A stretch of DNA of 64,000 nt from Apostichopus japonicus. Taxonomy: Eukaryota > Echinodermata > Holothuroidea > Aspidochirotida > Stichopodidae. The stretch lies in the NCBI RefSeq assembly GCF_037975245.1, contig NC_092576.1, positions 29,676,611 through 29,740,610 of the forward strand, in the 5' to 3' direction. Shown piece after piece: positions 38,790-49,677 of the stretch (position 1 is its first letter; each line of letters begins with the position of its first letter). The notes below the pieces were generated by a model. It saw nothing but the letters and a program-made list of their open reading frames with translations, was not told where the DNA came from and did not search any database. A program made the position numbers and the translations under genes.

Positions 38790-39480
38790 CGACTCGCCAT
38801 ACCGTCTAAGAGTTTCTTGACAAGGTTCTTTGCTCCATGCCAAACATCCACTTAGTGAGAAATTCCATCATATATTGTACACCCTTTTTAGAAGTGCCTT
38901 TATCAGAGCATGGGCATCTGTCACTACTTCACAAATTTTAAATCCTTTTATTGGAAAATCGAATCCTCTCTCAAATCCAACTCTTTCCATGTTTGGACTT
39001 TTTCCCCTACTTCTGCTAAGTAGCTTTAACAGCTGGAGTTACATACAACCTTTGGACACGTAGAAATGTTGTGTTGCTTACAAAAAAAAAAATTGTAAAC
39101 TTTAAAATACAATGCCATTTTACAATAATTGTTTCCTGAAATGGTTACAGCTGACGAATATTTAATGTTACCTGAAAAGATACCACAAAATCTGTTTTGT
39201 GAGTACCATTTTCCACACACATGGCATCTTTCCCCATTCCAAGAAAACTAATTGCTGTACCAATAGCACTCCATTGATAACATATGAGTTTAGTACAGTT
39301 TGTTTGTGTGCAGTTCTCCCATGTATTAACTTCAGCAGTTCCAACAATTTCTTTATAGAAGTAATACATTTCGCCTCCTCAATTATAGCAAGAGTTTCCA
39401 CTGAGGGGCAGTTATTTGGAAGAGACTCTTCACTCTGTATTTCTGAGGAGTCCATCTCAAGCTGTATAGGAAACACGTCA
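38790..39480 (-). pseudogene. Kolobok-type transposase fragment
   Basis: Minus-strand blocks in order: SVETLAIIEEAKCITSIKKL and ENCTQTNCTKLICYQWSAIG with TAISFLGMGKDAMC (39470-39180), a Cys-bearing region before the catalytic core. Then KSPNMERVGFERGFDF and FKICEVVTDAHA (about 39010-38900), and DVWHGAKNLVKKLL (about 38860-38815). The same phrases occur at 45.3-46.0 kb as TNIERGLHYLM, EVVTDAHVQ and DVWHGAKTFVKK. The VTDAH Asp is a probable catalytic residue of the DDE-type core. Frame breaks and a missing first-Asp block make it a fragment. Confidence 0.6.
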
Positions 39481-39619
39481 CTCTCCCACAGTTACATTTT
39501 ATGGTAATTCTCTGTGAAAAGAAAATCCCAAAATTGAGTCAACAGGTAGGTTTATACATACTTTATCTTAATCCTGACAAGATTAATGTCGATCGAAATG
39601 TTGTCAAGGAAGTAGAAAA

Positions 39620-40300
39620 CCTACGATCCATACGATCATTGAGAACATGCAACCATGCATTTGAAAGTACTGAGAGCACCACCATCATTCATAAAAATGT
39701 AAGATCATTGAGGAGACATTTCTGACAAAATTCATGACAGCACAATCACATCTGCTGATATTATACTTTTCACTGAGTGCCATATATCAGAAGCAATCAC
39801 AAATGATCAGCTGTACATTGAAGGATTTGCACTATTCAAAAACATCCCATCCTCCTTTCTCAAATTCCCCATATGGCACTGTGATCTACACTAAGAATAA
39901 TATCACAGCACTCACTGAACATATCCAGAGTACATATAGTATTGAAATTTCCCTGACAACCAAAGACACGTGCTGGAACTGTTCAAATTGCACTAATTTA
40001 CAGGTCTAATAAGGTTCCCATGCAACAATTCCATGATGCATTGAGTAACTTTCTAAGTTACATAGATCATTCACAACTAACATTGATTGCTGGTGATTTC
40101 AATGTTGATGTACTACAAAACACACCAGACAGTAAAAGCCTGATTTCTTCATTCACAAGAATGACAAACAAATTACAAATACAAAAACCAAATTACAATA
40201 ACAAATTACAAACAAATCATACTTACTCCTAGAACAGACTATAACTCATGTTTAGATCACACCTACACAAACATTCCTACAAGTAAAATATTTGGAAGTA
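39620..40300 (+). pseudogene. LINE endonuclease fragment (CR1/L2/Jockey style)
   Basis: TTIIHKNVRSLRRHF (about 39680) corresponds to the N-x-RS start of an APE endonuclease. YTKNNITALTEHIQSTYSIE and then LTLIAGDFNVDVLQNTPDSK (about 40080-40135), followed by SCLDHTYTN-like remains near 40240-40285, complete the core. Frameshifts and stops break it. It is the plus-strand relative of the triplicated fragment at 16.5-17.2 kb. Confidence 0.65.
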
Positions 40301-40873
40301 GAGTCCTTGAGAGCTATTACAGTGATCACAAAGCAACTTGGATTTCTTTGTAGAACTTTCATGAAAACACAACAGTTAAAGGCCAGATTTCGTCTCTCAA
40401 ACGACAAAGTATTTCTATTTTCAATTTTTGGATTGGTTGAAAGAGTTGCTAACGGAAATGAATTTCCTTTCACATGGGTCATAGGTAAAATTTACTAAAA
40501 CATACATTGTTCATTTCTCATGATTTTCCTGTTAAAATTGTTAAATTAATATTTATACCACGCCAAAAAAAATAAGAATAATTTTTTTAACTAAACATTT
40601 CATTTCAAACTTTAAAAAAACTCTCTTTATTCAACATGATTTGCACCTGACTTTACCATTAATCATAAATATTGCGTAATGCATGCTATAACCGTATCGT
40701 TACCGGAAAACCGTTGGTGACACACTGTACAGTACACTGTATCATGTATGTACATATGTAGGAGAGCACGTAACGATCGCATATGCAACACAACGATCCG
40801 TTCGAATTCAACCATCACTTAGCGTATAACAGAAACATTATTTTTCACATGAGGACAGTGTAAACGTTGCATT
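40301..40873. other. Intergenic, no gene seen
   Basis: AT-rich DNA before the cysteine-rich exon. No supported feature. Confidence 0.45.
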
Positions 40874-41074
40874 ATGTCATCCAAAGATTCCAGTTTCTTG
40901 GATTCTCGAATAGAATCGGAGCCGATGTCTTGCAAGTGCCGTGGCACTTGTCAACGGGGTAAACCTACCAGACGAGCCCGAGTTGGATGCCCGTGTAAAT
41001 CGTTTGGTTCGTTTTGCAATTATCATTGCAAATGTGGCACGAAAAAAGGGCCGTGTCGCAACAAAGCACCTGAG
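40874..41074 (+). CDS. Cysteine-rich CXC-type exon
   Basis: ATG at 40874. The ORF reads MSSKDSSFLDSRIESEPMSC and then CKCRGTC..., GCPCKSFGSFCNYHCKCGTK and KGPCRNKAPE. It ends in phase 0 at a donor GAG|GTAGGT. The spacing of the twelve Cys residues resembles the short zinc-binding CXC modules found in transposon-derived and chromatin proteins. A matching phase-0 acceptor at 41814 leads to exon ESSATSEESTSDDGRTEE. It lies upstream, on the same strand, of the P2X7-C-like block at 42364-42860 and is probably the first exon of that gene. Confidence 0.5.
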
Positions 41075-41814
41075 GTAGGTCTTATTAAACTGTTTGTGTA
41101 TTGATTGACAAACGCTAAAGAGTTAAAATTTTACCTTTATGAAACAATTCATTCAGCCATTGGTAATGGCATATAGGGAAGCCTATAGGGTAAAGTATAA
41201 CGGTCGTATATTGCAGTGCACGAGTAATGCACGGTGACCAACGGATTCATAGCCTGTGAAAATTGAGTTTGAGTTGTACTGGCTAGGCTATGCTACCCCG
41301 TAGTCTTTGACATTATGAAATTTACGGGCATCCATTCCTTATCATCATACCATTTCCACTCCAAATTTCGTATTAGGCTGTCGACTGACGTAACTGTGTT
41401 TTAATATATGCCTACCTAAGTGCTTGGACCACAAAAGTAGATGGCAATTTTGTTGAATTTGTAACCTTGCAGTAGAGTGCCACCATACCAAAATGACAGT
41501 ATGTCTATGATTTTGGTCGGTGAAGTATACTTCATATGCCTAGGCTATAGGCATGTAATATAACAGTATGTACTGATTAGGCTTTAACTTTGAAACAGCT
41601 GCTAACCTTGAACAGCTTACACATTTCTTGATGCAATCACACTACAGGGTTAAATGAGGTTTATTTGTAGTCATCATAGTGTAATGGTATGTTATTCAGA
41701 TATCTCTAATACTATTGTATTGCATTTTGACACGTACACCTACAGAAGCATTACCATGCATTTCTTTCAATTTTAAATGGTTTTACGTTTATTTTTTGGC
41801 TGTCTTTATTTCAG

Positions 41815-41880
41815 GAAAGTTCAGCAACAAGTGAGGAAAGCACATCTGATGATGGAAGGACTGAAGAAGTTCAAGAGTAA
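41815..41880 (+). CDS. Short acidic exon following the cysteine-rich exon
   Basis: After TTATTTCAG the reading ESSATSEESTSDDGRTEEVQE continues the frame of the first exon. It either stops at TAA (41878-41880) or splices at the overlapping GTAAGT. The acidic low-complexity content fits a linker. Confidence 0.35.
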   Translation, partial: ESSATSEESTSDDGRTEEVQE

Positions 41881-42363
41881 GTTGAAGAAGCCATTGATGA
41901 AAGTGCAGGCTCCATATCCCATGAGGCAAATATTCAGGTGTGCATTGAACATGCCCACACTGTACTCGCCAGTAAGAGTCATATTTACAGTCTTCTGAAC
42001 AAAGTTTATAGAACAAGCCTGATCTGCTGGTGAAAATCATATTGTGTTTTAAGGAGTAATTTATCCAGTATGGCATAGCAACTTGGTATGTAAATTTGAC
42101 CAAAAAAAAGGGTTGTAAAGATGTATCATACTTGAATACACACTGAAACATACAGTACTATTTGCAGTAGCAAAAAATGAACACAAAACATTTTTGTTGA
42201 CTATCCTATAAGATCCCCTTACTCCAATGTGTATCTCTGGGCATTATTCCCGTCTGGTACCTACATGACCCAATTGTTTGCAATATATTATCCAAATTCG
42301 GTGATGTGTACTTTGTGCTGAATTAGCAGCTGGTGATATTGAAGTTGCATTTTTGTTTACCAA

Positions 42364-42860
42364 CAGAGGTATGTAAAGGCATGTCTAGAGAGAGGTTGGA
42401 GGATGTAGCAACGGAGCTTCTTCGAAGACAGCCAGAAGCCTTGAGTGATTTCACTCCACCACAAACGACAAGAGAGAACCAGCCTACAGAGATTCCATCG
42501 TAGTGCAAGTGTACCAAATGTAGTCCGGCAATGCCAACGATCATTTAACACATGTGTTGTAGGAGGATTGGTGGTTGCATTACAGAATCTGAAGAATTCA
42601 GAGACATTTGCTTGAATGTAAATGTTTAATCGGTAAACATGCAAGTGCGTGAGGATGAACTGGCCAACGAAGAAAATAGATCAAATGGAAACTATCGTCC
42701 ACTACTCATATAGGAACTATATTTACTGGAAGTTTGGACGTCTTGGCCGTGGCAACAGACTGGTCATCCCTGCTTGTTGTGTTATTAAAATAAGGCAGAG
42801 ATTCCCATCAGCAGATGGGCAGTACAAGGGTTTTATTGCAGGAGAGAACCTCCAAGATAA
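42364..42860 (+). pseudogene. P2X7 C-terminal (ballast) zinc-domain-like block, decayed
   Basis: After an acceptor-like TTGTTTACCAACAG the reading is MSRERLEDVATELLRRQPEA and LSDF. Then, past a TAG at the position where this domain has a Trp codon, come CKCTKCSPAMPT, CCRRIGGCITESEEFRD and ICLNVNV. In another frame HYSYRNYIYWKFGRLGRGNR and LVIPACCVIKIRQRFPSADG with QYKGF follow. The string W/stop-CxC..C..MPT...CC.....CIT, plus Y..W..G.LG.GNR.VIP.C....IR..FP...G.Y.GF, is that of the Cys-rich cytoplasmic domain of the vertebrate P2X7 receptor. That domain also exists in many invertebrate proteins without a channel. Two stops and a frameshift indicate a pseudogene. No transmembrane part is present. 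Confidence 0.65.
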
Positions 42861-45298
42861 AAACAAGAGGATGGTTGCCAGGCTCCAAATTATTTCAATT
42901 TGCTAGTTCACATAATCTTTACTTGTTGATTTAACTTAGAGATATATGCAGGTAAACCCCTAAAATGAACTTATTATCATTAGCATCATTATATAATTAT
43001 AAACACCTCATATCCACTTAAAACTATGAGATACAAAAATGCTCTTTCATATTCTGCCTTGACATGCATACATGGGAGTCATATTCCACTTATATAGTAT
43101 TTCATTTCTTGCTGGTAACATATAGCTTCAAACATCCAAGTTCATGATATTGTAGTTGGTGTTTTGTCCTTGGTAAAAGGTAACGTCACTTTTAAAGGCC
43201 AAACCTCGTGTGAGATAAACATGGTAATGTAGCAGGATGAATGTTAATGTAGATTGCCCTGGTGAGCAGATGGTCCTGAAATTGTTATACATCTAATGCA
43301 ATAAGTCAATAGGGTTCAATCTAAAAGTCTTTATTTCGATGAATTGTTGAATTGGCAATTTAAAAGTGACCTTTTTTGGTTTCTTCATTGAGTTCAATCT
43401 TTGAATATCATGTAAAATACGTATGTTATGTATTTCAAATATTTGTATCTGTCACATTTAAAGTCATAAATCAGGCTATTCTCGAAATAGGAAATCTCTT
43501 TTAAAAAATCCTTTAAGTATCTTGTTCATACTATGAAGCAATTGCTAGCATAGGTATAGCATAGGTACACTATTTTGTGTTTGTGACAAATTGTGAGCAG
43601 ATTTCCTGTCAGTGGTGTTCAACTTTTTCCTTTTCTTTTACATTGCACCTATTTGAAAATGCAACTATGCATGCTGATTTGCCTGAATATGCTATTATCC
43701 TTATTCTGTGATGTACACATACTGTGCCTCTATCATCTTCATGATATTGTATGAAGCTGCTAGAGTATAACAAGAGGTAAACCTATAGATCCATGAACAA
43801 CTTGGTCAGCAGTAATAACCAGCTCCATATTTATTAACCACATAGGTTTATATATTGATTATTCCTTTAATTAGGATTGCGTGTTAATAGCATTGATTTT
43901 AACTGTTATCATCTAAGCTAAAATTTACTGAACTCTTGAGTAAATGTAGGTGGTGATAAATCGTCCTCATGTTTAACTGAACAAATGTTCATACATTTAA
44001 GTTAACACATTTTCAGTGGAGAGAAAATGCAATATACCAAATTTTCTTCTTTCCATCTTTTTTATTTGCATGTTTTTACATTTTTTAATCTAGGCTAATG
44101 AAAAATAAATCTATATAGAAAGTTGTACCCATATCTGTCCAAAACAATTACGTTGTAGGCCTTGTGTTTTTCTCTATTTATCAGGGAGGACAATAACACC
44201 CAGTCATCCATACTGTTAGGTCCCAACCATTCCTGCCAAAAACTGGGAAAGTACCAATTCCTACTAAATTTTGAGGACTTAGGAAGGTTTGCCTGGTTAG
44301 GACTACACTCAATTCCCTTGCATACAGCTGCCCCACTTTCCACTCTAAGCCCCCTTTATCTGACAGCAATTCTATTATAGGCATGAGGCTTTCCTCTAAA
44401 TTATCATGGACATTAAATCCCAGCGATCCATACAGTCCCACTGATGTCAAACCTTGAGAAAGTACTATTTCCTAACCACAAAAGAGGGAGGCAGGATTGC
44501 TGGGAAAAGTTGAAGAGTGGGCTAGTCTTACCACAAAAGCGTTGTCATAGTTATTCTTATTCTCAAAGTGGGGGGGGGGGGCAGGGGGACCTTAGGGTGT
44601 GTTGCATTGGCATCAACAATGTCATTTTAAATCCCTTGCAAAAACTGCCCAACCAACTAAAAAAAACCTCTATTAAATAGGAAAATCTCACATCTTTCTG
44701 GCATTATCTGAGTGATAGCTGCAAGAGTCAATAATGAAGAATGATAAATCGAGACAGATGTTTACTTTTACATACATTTATGAATCTGTGTTACTCTGCA
44801 ACAACTGTGACGTGAAGCATTGCTACAATGTTATAAAAAAAAATGATCATGAATGACTCATCAATACTAAGTTACCACTGCCATAGCTCTGGATACAAAG
44901 GTTAGGATATAGAAAAATTGCTGGAATAAACAATGCACAAATAAAATACCCCATATGCCAGTGTTATTGACCTCTACAGTAGGCTTACAATACACAAGTA
45001 CTGCAATTATGTTCAACCGATGTAGAATATGTAAAGCATTCCATGTAAACCATGAATGAGTGCATTAGAGAGTCACAATGAATGGTTATTAGCAAAAAAA
45101 TATCGTACAGAGAATATGCAGCTTACACAATGATGGGGTAAAGACACGGACAATAGTTGTTTAATTTGTTTCAAACCGTGACTTGTGCTTCTGTAGTAGT
45201 AGTGGGCTTTGGAACATTCGCTATATTTGACTGCAGAAGGAGCGGATTATTTGATGGTAAAGAAACATGTTGTGAAAGATGCCCTGGTGTTGTGGCTC
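42861..45298. other. Intergenic, no gene seen
   Basis: About 2.4 kb without a supported exon on either strand. A G-run lies at 44570-44582. Several short open frames (for example 44095-44450) show no family motif. Confidence 0.5.
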
Positions 45299-46000
45299 TC
45301 ATGGAAAATATTGTTGAGCAGCATGAGGTGGAGAATCTTTCTTCAGCCATGGTTTATTCCTCTCCAATGGATCTAGTTCCCCATGCTGGCACTTACCAAT
45401 AGATCCAGCTATGGAGAGAACCCAGTCATGCTCATTGACTATATGATGTAGCATTGACCCCCACAATGCCTTCAGTTTTAACACATCACCAGCACATTCA
45501 CTTGAGCAATGCCAGAAATGATTACGAATGACTGGTATCCATAGACGTAGGTCTTCATTACCCTTCATTTGAGAAAGTGCAATGACCTTCTTAACAAAAG
45601 TTTTAGCACCATGCCATACATCAATGCTATGCTCTACAGTTTCATATTTCTCACAATTTTTGATGAGTGCTGTGGTCTGGACATGGGCATCTGTTACAAC
45701 CTCAGTAACATTAACATTTGCCATTAAATAATGTAGCCCTCTTTCAATGTTTGTACTCTTACCACCGGTTTCACGAACACCAACATCTACATGCAGAATT
45801 TTTGAACCACTGGTGTCCATGAAACTGTAAGTACAATATTGGGCGCAATGCCCTGGAGAATCTGTTCTCCCATCACCTGCAACACACAATTGCTGCTCCT
45901 TGAGGGATTCAAATAAACTGCTCTGGTGAGTCCGCCATTCGTCTTTTACAGACGGTGAAACATAGTCTTTGGACTCGAAAAAAAGTAGTGAAACTAACAA
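45299..46000 (-). CDS. Kolobok-type transposase, catalytic exon
   Basis: A long open minus-strand exon. After an acceptor-like TTTTTTTCGAG (about 45985) it reads SKDYVSPSVKDEWRTHQSSL, then CVAGDGRTDSPGHCAQYCTY with SFMDTSGSKILHVDVG (the GDGR.DSPG block with the probable first catalytic Asp), TNIERGLHYLM, EVVTDAHVQTTALIKN (probable second Asp), HSIDVWHGAKTFVKK, LWIPVIRNHFWHCSSECAGD and LWGSMLHHIVNEHDW. This matches a widespread DDE family that I associate with Kolobok-type DNA transposons. The assignment to that superfamily is from recall. The frame runs past the exon end to a stop at 45299, and the C-terminal exon(s) were not found. The frame is intact here, unlike the copy at 38.8-39.5 kb. 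Confidence 0.6.
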   Translation of the reverse strand: MLVSLLFFESKDYVSPSVKDEWRTHQSSLFESLKEQQLCVAGDGRTDSPGHCAQYCTYSFMDTSGSKILHVDVGVRETGGKSTNIERGLHYLMANVNVTEVVTDAHVQTTALIKNCEKYETVEHSIDVWHGAKTFVKKVIALSQMKGNEDLRLWIPVIRNHFWHCSSECAGDVLKLKALWGSMLHHIVNEHDWVLSIAGSIGKCQHGELDPLERNKPWLKKDSPPHAAQQYFP

Positions 46001-48306
46001 AATGAATTTTACAAAATTTGAAAAAGAGAGCCATCTTTGAAAAGTTATTTCCAGATAAAACAACAGCTCAAGGGAAGTGAATGTTACCTGGAAACATTTG
46101 AAAAGCGTGGCTGTAAATGCCACACACCTACATGGCCATTACTACAGCTCCACTTAAAAATAACTGCAGTACCTACAGGATTGGTGCGGTAAATAAGTTT
46201 CTCACTGCATTTTCAACACTTTGCACCATAAACATTTTGCAATCATTTTGTTATCTCTCTAAGAGATACAATGCACTTTGCATCGTCAATTTCATCAGAC
46301 GGGGCTTCTCCTGAATGTGGATAAACTGACTCGTCTTCCAGCATTTGGTCACATAACCCCGTATCGAAATGGAAAACGTTCACAGGAAGAGTTTTGATGG
46401 AAAGAACCAATAACCATAGTGAAAAACAAATATTTCTATCAATTCTCTCATAAATCTCAAAAATGGTTTTTAAGCTGTACGGTCAGATTTCTATTACATG
46501 CATGTGTTGGTCACAATTTGGTTAAAAAAAAATGCATAGTATGACATGTTAACTTCAAAGAACACATTGCCAGCAGTGGCATATGTAGCAATGATTTTCC
46601 ACTTGGAGGAGTGAGGGGGGGGGGGGGAACTGGTGGGGCACAGACCTTTGTATATCAGTGATGAATGAAAAAGATATGTGCATTAATACTCAAGAACCTT
46701 ACAAATTTCAGTCTCGAAATACGTCATATGCTCGGATCTTTCTATGAAGCCCCCCCCCCACCCTTTAGACCAAGTTCACTGATTATCAGATTGTGCAGTC
46801 AATGATAAATTTGTTCAATTGAAATCGGTGTTTGCTGGCAATAAGATATACAACTCTGTGCTATTGTCCTCTTGTTTACTTTACACCACTGGTAGGAGAG
46901 GATTTCCTCAGATGGTTTTTCTCAGGAAGATACATTTAATTGCCAAAGTATTTTTCTCATGTAATACCAGCTTCAGACCCATGTTACCATGTTTACACAC
47001 AGCTAGGTGTTAAGAGTTTGAAGTCTATTGCGGGTTCGATGAACAGGAAGGAATCACTTCATCCTGAGAATAGTGATTTGTGGTCAATAGCTTGATTGGT
47101 GTAAGATACTCATTACAGTAAGCTTAATTGTAAAGAATCAGTCAGCTGTAACTAATCCCAGTGTGGGTTCTCCACATTTTTTTAGGCTACCCTTCCTGTG
47201 GTTCAGATAAAGTGCAGAAATGAAAGAAGCTGATAACTGCAACAACTACTCTGCACAAGTTCTATGTTTATACCTATCACAATATTGTTTTTACTTAAAC
47301 AATCGACCTTGTTCATATGGTTGTCTTACTGTCCTTTCCTTCAATATACAATATTGGGGGGGGGGGGGTAGCTGCACATTAAACCCTTCATTGAAATTAA
47401 ACTTGAATTGTCTTCTTTCAGATATGTTTTCCAGTGAAGTTGCATATATTTGAAGTATTGTTAGAGAACAAGATGGCGTCATATTTTTAAGGCTACTGGA
47501 TTAATATGTTACAAAGCATGTTATCCAAAACAACATAACATGCGAGTCAACTTATGATATGCTTTCTTCACATACCTCTTTCCGAAAGTTGCATGATCAC
47601 CTGTGGAAATGTCCAAAGCATCTTCTATTTCAAGGTCTCACTTAGGTCTGATCTGCAAAATAAAGAATGAAAATGTGGAAAATGATCATACTGTATAGGT
47701 ACTTGAGGATTTCACTTTTCAACTGAAACAGATTCTTAGACTAAGATTTAAAATTGTCAACATCCATGACTTCCTGTAGTAGTGTCATGGATTCAAGCCT
47801 AGGTTCTGTTCACCCTGGTTGTTGCATACAGATACAGTTTCATTATCATGAGTAAATGTAATGGGCAGAGAAAAAGGGAAAACATAATAATTTCCTTCAT
47901 TTATCTATTTACCAATTAAATTACCAGCTAAATTAAACGTTAGGCATAACTATGTTGGGCATTGGCAACCTCAGGCTTTCCTAAATCCTGCTTGATCAGT
48001 TACACGACTAAGTGAAGAAGCTTCGATTGAGTCCAAAATAGCCTAGGCTACATGTTTACGACAACTTTGTTAATCGCTTTCTACAACATGTAACACAACT
48101 ACAACGTTGACTGGCCTAAATAGGCCAGTGTAGCTTAGGATCGATATGATGAAGCAGTCGGGCGGGGTTCGATTACTAAGTATAATCTTATCAAAATGCA
48201 AACAATGATATTGACACTGATGAAGGACCCTTAATTTCTCAAATACTTGCTGGTGAATGGGGGGAATGTTCGACTAACTCACGTATCCTTCATTATTAGA
48301 GTACGT
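46001..48306. other. Probable introns of the minus-strand Kolobok-type unit, nothing else seen
   Basis: No exon could be supported between the acidic exon at 48307-48540 and the catalytic exon. Homopolymer runs occur (G-run at 46615-46626, C-run at 46748-46756, G-run at 47356-47367). Confidence 0.35.
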
Positions 48307-48540
48307 ACCAGTCCAACTTCCTTTGGCGATTACCTTCATCGCCGTGTACATCTCCAGCACGGCCCTGGCCATCGTTCTCGTCACCGGAATCATCCGTTTC
48401 TGGTTCGCACATGTAAGGTTGGGTATCTCCGCCGCCAGGTAAAATTGTGGATCGGCGATATTGTCACCATCATTTTCGCTACTTTCGTCAGTATCTGAGC
48501 TCTCTACTTCGGTATTGAGCGGAAAATATGGCACTGTCAT
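48307..48540 (-). CDS. Candidate first exon of the minus-strand Kolobok-type unit
   Basis: ATG at 48540: MTVPYFPLNTEVESSDTDES, SENDGDNIADPQFYLAAEIP, NLTCANQKRMIPVTRTMARA, VLEMYTAMKVIAKGSWT. It ends at a donor GGACTG|GTACGT. The acidic start and protein-like composition argue for an exon. It lies 2.3 kb upstream of the catalytic exon on the same strand. No domain is recognised, so joining the two is an inference. Confidence 0.4.
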
Positions 48541-49497
48541 GTTTGTTTTCGCTATAAAGCAAGGAGCTGCTACTACAATATTAACAGATATCTGGTATTA
48601 GCGTGAATTCGTCCGGTAAAATATACTGCGCAGAAGTGACAACTACATCGACGTTCTGCGCGCTTCAATACCGTACGTCATCCAAAATGAATACGAAATT
48701 AGCTGGCATTCGATGGCCTGATATCAGCGGTTACATTTCAGCAATTTTTAATCTGAAGGATTTTTGTTATCGAAAACCATCCAAGTCGATTTGGGATAAT
48801 TGTTACACGTTATAAAGAGTTCAGTAGAGTTTCGTTTTTCGTGTCACATGTCCTTTAAAAGCAATCTGGTGCTGTATTATATTAAACAACTTGATTTTTC
48901 AATTTTTTGGGGGAATTTCTTTAATACTCCAAAGCACACTATTTATGGCAAACACAGCCCCCCCATGTCACCCCCTGGCAATGCCACAGTCCCCTTAACA
49001 ACTGATTGAATGCATTATCTTAGAATATAGTATGGTGATATGAAATCGTCCGTCAACAATTAGTTTACTTCAAAAAATACCTTAAATGTCACTTGTACGT
49101 CATTGCAATTGTAGTCAAGTTAAATTTTGTTGTTTTCACACTTGAATATTAATGTGTTACGCAATAGTCAGTTTGTAGCGTTAGTTGTCTTCATAGCTTT
49201 TGCACGTGTTTTTTGTTACTTCTGTACGCGCTGTGATTATTGCTAGAAGCGTCTCTGCAGAGCCCCTGGGTTCCGCCTCGTAAACCCTGTAGTATTTCAT
49301 ATTTTTATTGCTCTATCATATTTCTATACTACTATGATAGTCATATCTGTGCTGTCTGGGCGTCTTCTCCTTTTCCGCGAGTGAGCTGTACTCATTTTAG
49401 TAAGAGATTTAGTCATAAATATTGTTTCATATATGCTGTACATACCCTTAATGATATTTAATTGAATTGTTGTTTAAAATGTTGCCCCTTGGCTAGG
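48541..49497. other. Intergenic, no gene seen
   Basis: AT-rich DNA up to the left target duplication of the Tx1 family-2 element. No supported exon. Confidence 0.5.
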
Positions 49498-49513
49498 CTG
49501 TGCTTTACAAAGT
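49498..49513 (+). repeat. Target-site duplication (left) of the minus-strand Tx1 family-2 element
   Basis: CTGTGCTTTACAAAGT, identical over 16 bp to 54409-54424 on the other side of the element. Confidence 0.92.
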
Positions 49514-49677
49514 GCTTTTTACGTGACCCGCCATGCGGGATACAAAACGTCACGGCCAAACGGCACTACCGAACCATCCCATTCTGACAAACGAAACTAA
49601 GGTCTAGCGAGCCAAAAAAACATGCGCCCGCCGACCTGCAGAGACAAAACGCCCAACCCCCCCCCCCACTGAAACAT

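Noticed and set aside
45157-45402. Plus-strand frame next to the Kolobok-type exon
   Set aside because: It overlaps the antisense of the transposase end and has no recognisable features.
14450-47370. G-runs at 14455, 44570, 46615 and 47356 as regulatory quadruplexes
   Set aside because: Single homopolymer tracts without the four-run spacing; probably simple sequence or assembly-sensitive runs.
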